From NCBI GenBank assembly GCA_013400155.1, contig VXBM01000138.1, forward strand, positions 869,671 through 933,670: a DNA stretch of 64,000 nt, read 5' to 3'. Below are positions 35,333-45,750 of this stretch, one piece after another. Positions within the stretch are counted from its first letter, which is position 1. Each line of letters opens with the position of its first letter. The position numbers and the translations under genes were made by a program. This DNA is from Helopsaltes ochotensis. Its lineage: Eukaryota > Chordata > Aves > Passeriformes > Locustellidae. The notes beneath the pieces are model-generated. The model saw only the letters and a list, made by a program, of their open reading frames with translations. It was not told the origin of the DNA and made no database searches.

Positions 35333-36119
35333 AGATATTTGCATTTGGGGATAAATAACCCCAGGCACCAATACTCAAGAAGCGAGCTGGCCTGAAAGCA
35401 AAACTGCAGAAAGGGAGATCCGGGTCCTGGTGCAGAAGAAGCTGACTATAAGCCAACAATGCATCCCCACCTCAAAAATTGCCACAACTTCCTGGGCTGC
35501 ATTAGGAGTGTTGCCAGCAGGTTGAGGGAGGTGATCCAGGTGATCCTTCACTTCTACCTCATCACCAAAGGGGTCACATCTGGAGTTCTGTGACCAGTTT
35601 GCTCACCTCAGTTTGAGAAAGATTCTGATGGGTCTGTAAGAGCAAGACAGCAGGAAACCACAAAAATGATCAAGAGTTTGGGGCATCTTTCATGTGGAGA
35701 GAGTCTGAGAGGGATGGGATTGTTTACCCCAGAGAAAAGAAAGTTCAGGGAGGATCTTATCAATATGTCTAAATTGGGTGATGGGGCAGATATGGAGTAG
35801 ACAGAGTCAGCTCCTTCTCAGTAACAGAGAAGGAGCTGACACAACAAGAGATGATGGACACAAACTAATGAGCAGAAAATTCTACTTGAACAAAAGGAAA
35901 CTCTCTTTTTGTTTACTGCAAGGTTGATCAAGCACAAGAAGATGCTGTCCAGAGATGTTGTGGAGTCTCTGTCCTTTTAACTGTCCTTGGAATTGAGGAA
36001 ATGTGACTGGACACAGCGCTGGGCAGCCTGGTCTTGCTGATCCTGCTTGAGTAGGACAGGGTGTGGAGAGAGAGAGATCTCAAGAGTCCTTTCTAATCTC
36101 AACCCTTCTGTCATTCCAT
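35333..36119 (+). mobile_element. CR1: CR1 LINE, ~790-bp 3' part
   Basis: The longest young-type CR1 in the window. It begins in ORF2: the plus-strand frame reads LHLGINNPRHQY, the usual CR1 'LHLGxNNPxxQYxLG'. Next come GCAGAAAGGGAGATCCGGGT, AAGCTGACTATAAGCCAACA, TTCCTGGGCTGCATTAGGAG, a degenerate repeat of CR1 C-terminal coding up to GGGATTGTTTACCCCAGAG, and the noncoding tail with GAGATGTTGTGGAGTCTCTG, GACTGGACACAGCGCTGGGC and TTTCTAATCTCAACCCTTCT...CATTCC. Stops and frameshifts are present. An unusual palindrome (35806-35840) replaces part of the expected sequence. A second CR1 on the opposite strand lies 370 bp downstream, tail to tail. Confidence 0.9.
35806..35840. repeat. Perfect 14-bp inverted repeat inside CR1
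   Basis: GTCAGCTCCTTCTC, loop AGTAACA, GAGAAGGAGCTGAC. The left arm matches what CR1 normally has before 'agtgatgccc', while the right arm is not expected there. It may be a reverse-transcription template switch or a later local copying event. Confidence 0.93.
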
Positions 36120-36488
36120 GGTGGTCAGTCATTTTACTTACGTTGTGCTGTTTCCAGGTAACTGTGTCAATCAAACAAGCAGTTTCCTACTGAGGTTCTT
36201 TCCTCAATGGTTTTTAATGGGAAGGGCAAAAAAATAGAGGAAGAAACAGAAATAACCTATAACCTAACAAATAATGCTAAGCAAAATAATTAAATCCAGC
36301 AGAGCTTCTAGACCTCATATTGTCATCTGTCAGTGATTTAATACACAGAAAATTTGCAGCTAAAGCTTTTGAGATGTGACAGCTGTATGAGAAGAGAGTA
36401 TTTGCCCTTGATGGATCACATCTCCTTTATCTGCACCAGCAAACTCAGGAATGCGAGTGGTTTCTGGGGCTGCAGAAACTAGCTGTTG
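36120..36488. other. Unique sequence between two CR1 tails
   Basis: About 370 bp of AT-rich DNA with no recognised feature. Confidence 0.6.
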
Positions 36489-37070
36489 AATCACAGAATC
36501 ATTTAGGTAGAAAAATACATTTAAGATCATCAAGTCCAACCATGCACTGCCATGCTCACCACTAAATCATATCCCCAACTCTCCAGGGACGATGATCACC
36601 AAGGGTGATGATTCCACCACTTCTTTGAGCAGCCTGTTCCAATGCTTGACAAACCTTTCAGTGAAAAGTTGTTTTCTAATATGCAACCTAAGCTTCCCTA
36701 GGTAAAACTTGAGGCTTTTTCCTCCTGTCCTGTCATTTTTTATTTGGGAGAAGAGACTAACCTTGCCACAACCTCCTTTCAGGGAGTTGTACAGAGTGAT
36801 AAGATCTTCCCTGAGACTCTTCCTCCAGGTTGAACACCCACAGTGCCCTCAGCTGCTCCTCATCAAACTTGTGGTCCAGACTCTCATCAGCTCCATTGCC
36901 CTTCTCTGGATGTATGCTAGCACCAAAATGTCCTTCCTGTTGTGATAGGTCCAGAACTGGACACAGGATTCCAGGTGCGGTCTCACCAGTGCCCAGTACA
37001 GGAGGAAAGTCACTGCCCTGATCCTGCTGGCCACACCATTTCTGATACTCCAGCACAAGACTGAGTGACT
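36489..37070 (-). mobile_element. CR1: CR1 LINE, ~580-bp 3' part, minus orientation
   Basis: The plus strand opens with the reverse complement of the CR1 tail (TCACAGAATCATTTAGG, AAGATCATCAAGTCCAACCA). It continues through TGAGCAGCCTGTTCCAATGC, TCAGTGAAAAGTTGTTTTCT and CTTTCAGGGAGTTGTACAGA. On the minus strand the coding end reads ALVRPHLESCVQFWTYHNRK and then VLAYIQRRAMELM, the C-terminal ORF2 signature (usually ALVRPHLEYCVQFW...). Frames shift between these pieces. The 5' limit is approximate. Four short frames on both strands here are all by-products of this element. Confidence 0.92.
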
Positions 37071-38100
37071 TTCAAAGGATGTTGTACAGTTCACACTGAT
37101 TAGTTGAGGATGAAAAAAAATCTATATTGAAATACAGTTCTAGAGTTCAAACATATCATTAAAAAACTGTGAGTCATGAAACGCATATTTCCTTGTTATC
37201 CTGAGGAGGAGTGCAGGAAGTATAACTAAATTCAAATCAGCTGAACTGTTTTTCTCCAGAAAAGACTGACAGGATTTGTGGGGTAGGAATATATTATTCA
37301 GAGAAGAGAATCAGTCTATGATTCCATGAAGAATTTTTGAGGAAAGCATATTGATACATGTCTACATTTGATTTAATTTCCAACACACCTTTAACTGCGC
37401 AGGTGGAGGGTCTGAAGGGGCCAACAGGCTCCAGTGTTCATCCAGGTACGTCCTGGATGCCAGGTGTTGACCCTCCCCTGCTGTGGTTATTCCTTGCATT
37501 GGAATGCATCTTTCTGTCTGAGCTGGAAAAAGGAAAAATAAGACCTTTAGGCTGTGTTAATACAGATAAGTGAAGAACAGGAGGTGACACTTTTGTCTTG
37601 AGAGAAAAAGAGAGAGTAAGAACAATGCTCTACCTTGTTTGGCGGGATATTCATCTGCAAATATGAAAAGAAACACTTATTTCTTCCCCAGGATGTTTAC
37701 AGATTTTAGATAAGTGCTAGTTTATGTACAGAATCCAGAAAAAATCTGGAAAATAGAGCCCAACACTCATTTTCTCTTAAATGATTAGCAATGAGTCCAC
37801 ACATTTAGTTTTGTATATATTATTCCTCTGCTCATGTTCTCTGTATGTTGATTTCATTTATTGTCCTATTTAGAATAAAAGCCTTTTTGAAGGTAGACTG
37901 TCTTCCAGTACATAACTCTGTCAGAATGAGCTCGTGAGTCTGTGTGAAATGCAATAAAACATAATAAATAACAACAATGGCCCACAGAATTGCCATTTTA
38001 TAGAGCTGCAAGATGCTAAACACATTGTCCTGAATACAAGAAGTTTCTTTCCCCAGCTGCAAACCTTCAAGTCTGTTGCTGCCTTATTCTAGTTTGAGAT
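37071..38100. other. Unique sequence, no gene seen
   Basis: No repeat family or exon recognised; frames under 80 codons without motifs. Confidence 0.5.
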
Positions 38101-38225
38101 TTAAAGACTATTTAAAGTAAAAGAAAATATTTACAAATGTTTAACACATAAATGGCATATTTTTTTAGCAGATAGTCCAAATGCTTCACTTAAAAAATCA
38201 GTCTTCTAAAGTTTGAAAAAATGTT
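38101..38225 (+). repeat. Diverged local duplicate, copy A
   Basis: Shares an ordered series of words with 39091-39215, same strand. Examples are AAAGACTATTTAAAGTAAAAG versus AAGATTATTAAAAGAAAAAG; TTTAACACATAAAT versus CTTAACATACAAAT; GATAGTCCAAATGCTTCACTT versus AATAATCCAAATGCATTACTT; and AAAAATCAGTCTTC versus AAAAATCAGGCTTC. The family is unknown. Confidence 0.8.
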
Positions 38226-38648
38226 CTTTAACACTGAAAACACAATAGAGGAACATGCTGAATATAGCCTTCATGCTAAAAAAAATAGAAAATGATTCTG
38301 AGTTCAGTATTGAAAATAATATTCTATCATCATACACTAACTGGATTTTATTACATATTGCTGTAATGATATTATTCAGAGAAAAATTAAAAAGTAGCTC
38401 AACACTTGCCACTGCTTATTTTCTTAATAAATCTGTTGTGAAAAGCTTTAATCTTTTTAATATGCCATGTATTATAGAACTAAAATTTCCCATTTAAATC
38501 ATCCAAACTATATAGATAGGATATAGTTTAGGATAACTAAAATAAGGAGCTGCCTGGGAGTTCTCAGGTTAGATATTTAGCTTAGAAAATATTTGAAGAA
38601 ATAAGAATAAAGTTCCCTTTTATTTTTCAGCAAAGGAATTCTTTGTAT
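38226..38648. other. Unique AT-rich sequence, nothing seen
   Basis: Opposing 68- and 80-codon frames overlap completely here, as chance frames in AT-rich DNA do. Confidence 0.5.
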
Positions 38649-38711
38649 AAACACACACACACGTTTGAATCTGCATATATATATGTGCATATATATAAAA
38701 ATATATAAATG
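38649..38711. repeat. Compound (CA)n / (AT)n microsatellite
   Basis: A short ACACACACACACAC tract, a 10-bp spacer, then interrupted AT repeats with ATGTGCATAT and ATATAAAAATATATAAAT. Confidence 0.9.
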
Positions 38712-38785
38712 CCTTCTCCACTGGGATGACTACTGACGTCATCAAGACAGCTCAAAGCACAACATGTCTTTCTTGCCATGCAGGT

Positions 38786-38826
38786 CCATTGGATTTAAGG
38801 ACCTCATCCAATGGCTCCATTGGATG
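38786..38826. repeat. CCATTGGAT inverted/direct triplet
   Basis: CCATTGGAT (38786-38794), its reverse complement ATCCAATGG (38806-38814), then CCATTGGAT again (38818-38826). Either pair can form a 9-bp stem. The words contain CCAAT, but I see no promoter context. Confidence 0.9.
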
Positions 38827-39090
38827 CAGGATTGTGCTCTTACTTTCTTACGCTGAATACTCAAATTTGCTCTGTTTTTTGTATTGGCACTATGTTGATT
38901 TCTTCTTTACATTGATGTAGCTTATTTGATTTTGCTGTCAAGGAAATTCACCTGAAAAATCATGAGCATTTCATGGACTCATCTAAGACAAAAATTCTCT
39001 TCTGTCTTTCATTATAGTAAATGCAGTCCTTGTTTATCTTCACTAGAGAAGTATTTTTTTTTACATTTGTGAATTTATTTTGGATTTTAT

Positions 39091-39215
39091 GTAAGATTAT
39101 TAAAAGAAAAAGACATTATTTGTGAATGCTTAACATACAAATCCCCAAATTTGCTTAGACAAATAATCCAAATGCATTACTTCAAAAATCAGGCTTCCAA
39201 AGTAAAAAAAAAAAA
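39091..39215 (+). repeat. Diverged local duplicate, copy B
   Basis: See 38101-38225. The copies are about 990 bp apart, same strand, with several small indels; the flanks do not match. Confidence 0.8.
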
Positions 39216-39565
39216 GATTTTTCTAAAGAATCTTCCCAAGCTCTTGCTCAGGTAAGCAATAATATTCCATTCGGTAAAGTCTAAGAAATTTTAAACAGGA
39301 TATATTATTTATTTTATTTTATATTTTATTTTTGTTTCTTTTATGCATTCACCAGGCATCTTTGCATAACATCTCATTGGTAACGAGTCCTCTTCTGGAT
39401 GCCTGATCCTGCCCAAATTGGATTTTGTTCATCCAAATCATACTATTTTCACAGCCATGCACACTTTTTAGTGGGAGGTAGAGGGGTATATTCATAAATG
39501 CTGTGGGGTGTGGGAAATTCCAGCCACAGACTCTCATTAAACCATCAGAGTCCATATTTTGCAGT
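39216..39565. other. Unique sequence with T/A-rich tract
   Basis: 39300-39345 is a degenerate TATTTTATTT tract; the rest has no recognised feature. Confidence 0.5.
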
Positions 39566-39611
39566 CCTTGTATGCGGCCCCCACAGTTCCTTGTATGCTG
39601 CCTCCACAGCA
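39566..39611. repeat. 23-bp imperfect tandem duplication
   Basis: CCTTGTATGCGGCCCCCACA(GTT) is followed directly by CCTTGTATGCTGCCTCCACA(GCA). Four mismatches over 23 bp. Confidence 0.93.
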
Positions 39612-39690
39612 GCTGCAAATTATCCTTGAAAGTATTTAGGAACATTCAGGCAGGAGGATTTTTCTGAGACAACATGTCCTTCTTGAAAAA

Positions 39691-39706
39691 TTTTTTTTTT
39701 TTTTTT
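39691..39706. repeat. Poly-T tract
   Basis: T16 flanked by A-rich sequence on both sides (GAAAAA left, GTAAAAAAATG right). Confidence 0.95.
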
Positions 39707-40224
39707 GTAAAAAAATGATTTGGTGAAAAAATATTCCATTTTTCCCCCAGGAAAAATCAAGCTGACAGGTCTCCAGGTTCCTCACCTGGAGGGTTTTTGC
39801 CAGCTTCACTCTTGGCAGGCAGAAAGCAGATTTGAGAGGCATTGGCCAGGCAGACTGTCAGAACTCTCTGCCTCCTCCAGGCTGAGCCACTCTCCCTTAC
39901 GTGCTGGTTGGAAGGGTGAGAACACAGAAACCCTGGGTGCTGCTGCTTCCTCCTGGAAGGTTGTTGTCAATCCACCATCACTGCAAGCAGGGAGCAGTAC
40001 TGAGGAGGGCCAGGGTAAGGAGGAGACAAGTTGTCATTCTGTTGTAGTTCAGGTGGGATAGAGACTTTTCTTTTGGGGAAATGCTTATTATGTGTATTTA
40101 TCTTTTTTTATTACATATTTTTTTGCTTTCTTTTTGCTTCTCACTTAATTCAAGGGAAATGCTTTTGCACTATGTTATGTATAATTACACCTGTTTTTGC
40201 ATTATATATAATAACATATATTGC
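39707..40224. other. GC-richer unique patch, no gene assigned
   Basis: 39750-40030 is richer in G and C, with a 113-codon plus-strand frame (39720-40061) that has no recognisable motif. Not accepted as a gene. Confidence 0.4.
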
Positions 40225-40349
40225 CCCATCCCTAGCAGTGTTCGAGGCCAGGTTGATGGAGCTTGGAACAGCTTGGTCTACTGAAGGAGGGTTGGAACTG
40301 GCGGATCTACAAGACCCCTTCCAATTCAAACTATTCTATGATTCTATGA
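40225..40349 (+). mobile_element. CR1: CR1 LINE, 3' end fragment
   Basis: The last ~125 bp of a plus-strand CR1: CCCATCCCTAGCAGTGTTCG, AGGCCAGGTTGATGGAGCTT, AACAGCTTGGTCTACTGAAG, GGAGGGTTGGAACTGGCGGA, and the tail CTATTCTATGATTCTATGAC. The ATTCTATG octamer is present almost twice, so this is one of the better preserved 3' ends in the window. An AT-rich (ATATATAATAACATATA) stretch precedes it. Confidence 0.92.
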
Positions 40350-40602
40350 CATTACATCAGACATTGTAATATGCAACATACACTTAGCTATTTATATATA
40401 TTTCTGTACATATCTCCATATATACATAAATGTCAGAGCTCTGCATTTTTTTACAAGTAATGTTATTACACCTATTATATCTTCCAGTCCTTGTGGTTTT
40501 CATGTTCCAAATCAGAAAGCTGTTCTTAAATTTGTTACAAAATGAGTTATGAATGAAAGGCAGCAAAGTGTACTTTACATTTTAGAAAGTAAAAGAAAAA
40601 AA
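40350..40602. other. Unique AT-rich sequence, nothing seen
   Basis: No feature recognised. Confidence 0.5.
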
Positions 40603-40643
40603 GGAGAAAACAAAGGAGAAAACAAAGGAGAAAACAAAGGAGA
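40603..40643. repeat. 12-bp tandem repeat, 3.4 copies
   Basis: GGAGAAAACAAA three times perfectly, then GGAGA. The preceding AAAAGAAAAAAA is a plausible seed for the expansion. Confidence 0.97.
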
Positions 40644-41362
40644 CATCTCTATTTTGGAGCACTAGCAGAACTAAAAATATCAGCTCTGGGTAAAATGGAT
40701 TGCATTTCAAAACACCAGTGGCAGGGTGGTGTCTAATTCATACACTAATTCACAAAGCTGCGAATAACCATAACAGTTATGAGCATATAAACCTACATAT
40801 AGAGTGAAAGACTTGCTGCTCTTCCACAGCTTCTTCAATTCCCTTAGTGAAAGTTGGCCAATTTTCCACTTCTATCCTGAGATGATCAATATTTCCTAAG
40901 TGAGCCACCTTTAGAAGTATTTCAGGACACATTTAGGTCCCTCTTTGATCTTTCCATGTCTCCTTTTAGCTATAATGGATTTTACTATACTGAGGCTTTA
41001 TCCCACAAACTCCACTTACATTATCCTTTATCTGACTTTCCAAAAGATAAAAGCAAATTGAAAGGACAACTTTTCTTAGCAACAAAAATTAATCATGCAT
41101 CTCCATTTTGGGGGGATCAGACACCATGGAACCCCCATAAACAACATTTTTTGCAACATTTCCTCTTGTGGTTTTTCTTGAGGAGCACAAAAAAACATGA
41201 AAATGAGAGGTGAAATATCTACCTATGTAACTCTTAAAGCTCACAACTTTGTTCTGAGAAAAAAGGTGTTTCCAGTTGTACAAATCAGAGAAAAAAAACA
41301 AATGGGGAGGTGTGATTTCAACAAACATCTTCCTTGCTTCTGCTTTTGTGATGTTCTTCTTC
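40644..41362. other. Unique sequence, nothing seen
   Basis: No feature recognised; short frames without motifs. Confidence 0.5.
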
Positions 41363-41398
41363 CCTGCTATTTCTCCAACACCTGCTATTTCTCCATGC
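41363..41398. repeat. 18-bp tandem duplication
   Basis: CCTGCTATTTCTCCAACA followed by CCTGCTATTTCTCCATGC. Because 18 is a multiple of three, it gives a repeated peptide in an antisense frame, which should not be taken as a protein repeat. Confidence 0.95.
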
Positions 41399-44300
41399 CC
41401 TACTCTATGTTCCTCTCTCACCACAAGTCTCCCCCTGCCCTCAGCTTTGGACTGAATTTGAAGCTAACATCACAATATTGATGGTCTAGAACTACAGTCC
41501 TGTGACTTCCATCCTCTGCAGAGAAGTAAAGCATGTACTGCAATTGAGTCACTGGGGCAAAAGGGAATCACCTGAAAAAAAACCAGGAAAAATAAATGGT
41601 TGGCAGGAAGCCAGAATAAAGGAGTAGACTCAATTCAAAATGAAGACACCAAAATCAGATGTCTAAAGGAATGTGCATGCAGGTGAGCTATGTGTCTAAA
41701 TTGCCACATAATCAATAGAGACATAGTGAACAGAGTCCTTGCTTTTTAGGGAAAGATTCGTCTGACAGGTGACTGGGAGTGCAACTTAGTTTGCCACAAA
41801 CAGACAGAAATACCATTTGAGAAAGAAAAGTACATGCAAAACTTCTGCCCAAGGCTGTAGATAAAACACACAGGAGGACCTATATTAAATCCATGATCTT
41901 AGGAGTGGTGACTTATGGCCAAGCAGGAAAACAAACACACCTCAGCCATGATTAAATGTATCTCTTAAAGTATTTGAATCATACAGCATACATATCGAAA
42001 GTTGAATCATTATCCAATCTCCTCAGACCATATGTGCTAAGACTGGTATTCAATATCCTAAGTATTGAAGGGTGAACATACTTTAGCCACCATGGAGTAT
42101 CCTATTTGGCTTTCAGGTTCTTCCTAGAAGACATTGACATGTCTCTTAGCCCAGGGATGGTGTTATATGGCAACAGTTGTTCACTGGCTCTCTGGCTGGG
42201 TTTATTCATGAGGCTTCACTGAGTGAGTCCATGCAGAGAGTAAGCTAAACACATCTACATTTCCGTTCAGATGTCTCAAATTTAAACTGTACCTATACAA
42301 AGAAACATGAGCTTAATTTCTTGGTATTAACATTCTTCAGTTGTGGAATTTTAGGTGAAAAGCCCTGACTTTGAAGTTGAGAGATCACTATCAGTGACAG
42401 CTTTCAATACCCCATGGAGTGAATAAATTATAAATCTTCCCAGCAATATCATAGCACAATCAGCCACTGTCCTTATCATGGATAAATCATCCTGGTAATA
42501 GTGTGTACCACCATCATCAAATGCTCTTTTGTTTTGTGCCAGAAATGGCCTCCTGGATGTTTCTTTGGGTTAAGATTCTCATATTTCATATTTGGTCAAC
42601 ACATCTAAAGGCAGTCATTGAATATGACACTGCATGCTGCTGGTGGGAGAAGGGGGCTCTATCATGCCACATTTGGCTCTCCACTTGCAGTATCTGTTCC
42701 ACTTCACAGGGTTCCCAGGATCAGACTAGCAATATGTGCATCTTCTCTTTCTGAGAAGGTAGAAGAGATGTAAGAACTCGCTTTTTAGTGCTCTGCCTCT
42801 TTAGCAAGGTTAACTGGACTGAGTCCCTTTGGCTCCAGTGACTCTTTCTCTCAATTTGACATAACAGCTATGGAAAGACCTCTCTACTTCTATCTCAGTG
42901 ATTCAGCAGCTTCTTCTTGTTTACCTTTCCCATCCCTTGGGCACAAAAATGCACTCAGTCATTTGCCATACTTGGTTTCAGATGCACAAGGCTCATTTTG
43001 GATCTTCCCCTCTGACTCCTTAGACTCCAAAGGAACAGACCTAGAAGATATTTATCTTATAATCTGTAGGGCTGTGTCTGCTGCAAAGAGCAGTTCTGTC
43101 CATGTTCTACTTCACTAGTAAAAATGATGAGACAGGGAAGCAGAGTTGTGGAAAAGAAATCTTCACTCTGCATTCAGAGTGATCTTGCTTTCACTGTGAC
43201 AGCTTCTGAAGTAGCTATTCCTGTATTGGAAATAAGTACTGAAGTTGCAGCAGGTAGTTCTGCAAAACTATTAGCTCTGTGTTTAATGGCTGCCAAAAGC
43301 AGGCAGAGTTAAGAATTACTTGGAAAGGAGTGGAAAACAAAAGAAGAAAACACTGTAATGCCAGTATTTAAATCCCTCAGTGTCTTTAATGTAGTTTGTT
43401 GTTCCCTTGTCTCCAAAAGAATACAGCAGTACTGGGAATAACGCAGAGAGGGACAGTAAGGAGGACCAGTAATAGTGAAAATCTAAACATAATAACACCT
43501 TTATTTTGGAGGAGTCACTGAGGAAAGGATATGACATATCTCTATAAACTACCAGTAATACAGAGTGGATCAAATGAGTCGAAACTATCTCGTCTATGCT
43601 AAGACCATCAAAAAAAATTAAGAAGTAACAGATTAAAAGCAAGCCGTGGAGGTACTTTGTCATATGTGTGGCTGCCACAAGACTCTGTGGATGCCTAAAG
43701 CCTCTTTGGATTAAGAAAGGATGAGATAAATTAATGACATAAAACTGACAGGATTCTATTAAACACAAAAGCATCACCTTCCCTCCAGGCAGTCCCAGAG
43801 GCACAAGTCAGTGCTGGCAAAGGAGCACACCGGGGATCTGGCACCATATGCTGCCCTGCTCCTACACGCCTCCTGCGCCCCTGCCGCTGGTCAGTGCTGG
43901 AGACAGAGCGAGGTGGATTTCTGCCCTGACCCATTCACTGTGCTCTTATGTTCACACAATTAATGCCAGCCTCCAGGGAAGAGATTTAGGCCAGCTACTC
44001 TAGATGCTACTGCAATGCTTAAATCGTGCATTCAAACCCTGCCAGCAAGATCAGAACACATTAATTAGTCACTGTCTCATCTTATACTCCACCATGGGGA
44101 TGTTTGGACCACATCAGGTCTCCCCAAAACCTTTGCACACCTTTTTTATTTTTAATTTAATTTAACAGTGTGCTTATTTTAATAATATGCTTATTGTCAA
44201 AAGAACTTATTTGGAAAGAGGAATACAGGAAAAAAAAAATGTCCCTCCCACCCTTCTGAATTATCCCTTTTTGTGTGGGGGCAAGAAGTCATAATTTCAG

Positions 44301-45120
44301 ATATTATTAGCAACATTATTGCATCAAGTGGCATCATGGTACAAAATTCAATGCTGCCACTTTAATCTGATATTGATGATTCATAAAATGTCAGGTAATT
44401 TCATCCCCAATAATATGATGCAAAGCTGTTACTGCAAGAGTCAGTTTCCAGTAATGAAGGATAAAAATATACTGGAATTCACTATTAGCAACATTAGGGC
44501 TGTAATACACTTCTCAAGATAGCCAACTGACAGACTTGGAACTGACTCCCATGTTAAATTAAAATGCTCTTCTTTTGTTGTTGTTCATCATTAAACGTGT
44601 TGAATACTGTGTTCTTACCTGGGGGACTGTGGGTATCTTGTAATATTTATAAAGGGAAGAGCTACTCATCTCAGGGCCATTTCTGTAGTATGTATTATTT
44701 ATTTCCTGATCTATTCCCTCCCATGTTCACTGCCTCTAAAAACTATGATTAATAAAACATTCCATACTGAACAGTGTGGGTTATATTCCCAAATATATAT
44801 ATTCAGGCCATTTCTATGCAAATGTCACAGGAGATTTTTCTTCAACAAAAAAAAAAATGCACCTATTCTCTACTTGATCAATTCATTTTACATTTATTTT
44901 TAGATTAATTATTCTATTTCCTACATGACTGGTTTTAGCTGGGCACCCCAAAGGGATTTTGTAAGCAATGTAGACATTTTTTGTTCTTCAGCACATATGA
45001 GAAGCAACTGAAGAAGAGAATTAAAGGAAGTGACAAAGAAACAATAGTTCTTAGTAAAGAAGATATCTTTTTGATATCTTGTTTCCTTAAAAAGATATAA
45101 TTCCTTATTACTCTATCAGG
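41399..45120. other. Unique sequence, no gene seen
   Basis: About 3.7 kb without a recognised transposon. A 162-codon antisense frame (43804-43316) has no known motif. 43780-43935 is a compact G+C-rich patch (GCCTCCTGCGCCCCTGCCGC at 43869). A microexon or old CpG-rich repeat is possible but unsupported. Confidence 0.5.
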
Positions 45121-45156
45121 AAAAAAAAAAAAAAAGAGAGAGAGATAGAGAGAGAC
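45121..45156. repeat. Poly-A plus (GA)n tract
   Basis: A15 followed by GAGAGAGAGATAGAGAGAGA. It sits just before a minus-strand CR1. Confidence 0.95.
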
Positions 45157-45189
45157 AAATGTCATAGACTTCCTAAAGTATCCCATTAT

Positions 45190-45322
45190 CATAAAATCAC
45201 ATAAGATGCCAAGTTGGAAGGATCATTGAGCCCAGCTCCTGGCTCTGCACAGGACACCCCAAGAGTCACACCATGTGCCTGAGAGCATTGTCCAAACACT
45301 TCTTGAACTCTGTCAGGCTGGT
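45190..45322 (-). mobile_element. CR1: CR1 LINE 3' end, first part of a split copy
   Basis: Minus-strand CR1 of the same subfamily group as 10653-10795. The plus strand shows AAGTTGGAAGGATCATTGAG, AGCTCCTGGCTCTGCACAGG, ACACCCCAAGAGTCACACCA, GCCTGAGAGCATTGTCCAAA and CACTTCTTGAACTCTGTCAG. The match to the element stops after CAGGCTGGT and resumes at 45605 with GCTGTGACCACTGCCC, which is the next part of the same consensus. The copy is therefore interrupted by about 280 bp of foreign sequence. Confidence 0.92.
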
Positions 45323-45604
45323 TAATTTATTATTAATATTTTCAAGGAACAGGATTAAAGATTTTCCAAGAGAGGCTCTCACCTTCTATAACCAGTCTGT
45401 CCTTTACTCTTGAGATATTTCCATGGGGGTGCGAGGAGGAAGAGAGAAAGAAGCAGGAAGAACGGGGGTTTATCTAGTTTTTTGGCTTAGGGGAGATAAT
45501 GGCACCAAGCCAATAGGGTCTGGGAAGAAAGAGGGTCAAACTATGTGTCCAGGAACCCCAGGGGTTCTCTGGGGGAAAAACCATTCCCCAAGGGATTACA
45601 ACAT
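45323..45604. mobile_element. Insertion of unknown type within CR1
   Basis: This ~282-bp segment separates two parts of a CR1 that are adjacent in its consensus. The left half is AT-rich (TTAATTTATTATTAATATTT). The right half is G-rich, with AGGAGGAAGAGAGAAAGAAG and CCAGGAACCCCAGGGGTTCT. I see no poly-A tail, clear terminal inverted repeats, TG/CA ends or obvious target duplication; GCTG occurs on both sides, which is too short to rely on. It may be a truncated retrotransposon, a fragment of an LTR or a templated insertion at a break. A 62-codon plus frame within it has no motif. Confidence 0.6.
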
Positions 45605-45750
45605 GCTGTGACCACTGCCCAGGGAAGCTGTTCCAGTGCCCAACTGGGTAAAGAATCTTAACTTCTAATGTCCAACCTAAACTTCCCCTGAGACTTCAGG
45701 CCCTTCCCTTTGGTCCTGTCACTGATCACCACACAGGAGAGATCATATCA
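45605..45750 (-). mobile_element. CR1: CR1 LINE, second part of the split copy
   Basis: Continues the minus-strand CR1: GCTGTGACCACTGCCCAGGG, AAGCTGTTCCAGTGCCCAAC, a GGTAAAGAATCTTAACTTCT block, TCCAACCTAAACTTCCCCTG, and TGGTCCTGTCACTGATCACC. It ends near CACAGGAGAGATCA, where similarity is lost. Confidence 0.9.

Noticed and set aside
40603..40643. Regularly spaced repeats as a CRISPR array
   Set aside because: 12-bp units with no spacers, a simple tandem repeat in vertebrate DNA.
43316..43804. 162-codon minus-strand open frame
   Set aside because: Hydrophobic but without recognisable motifs, splice signals or family; probably chance.
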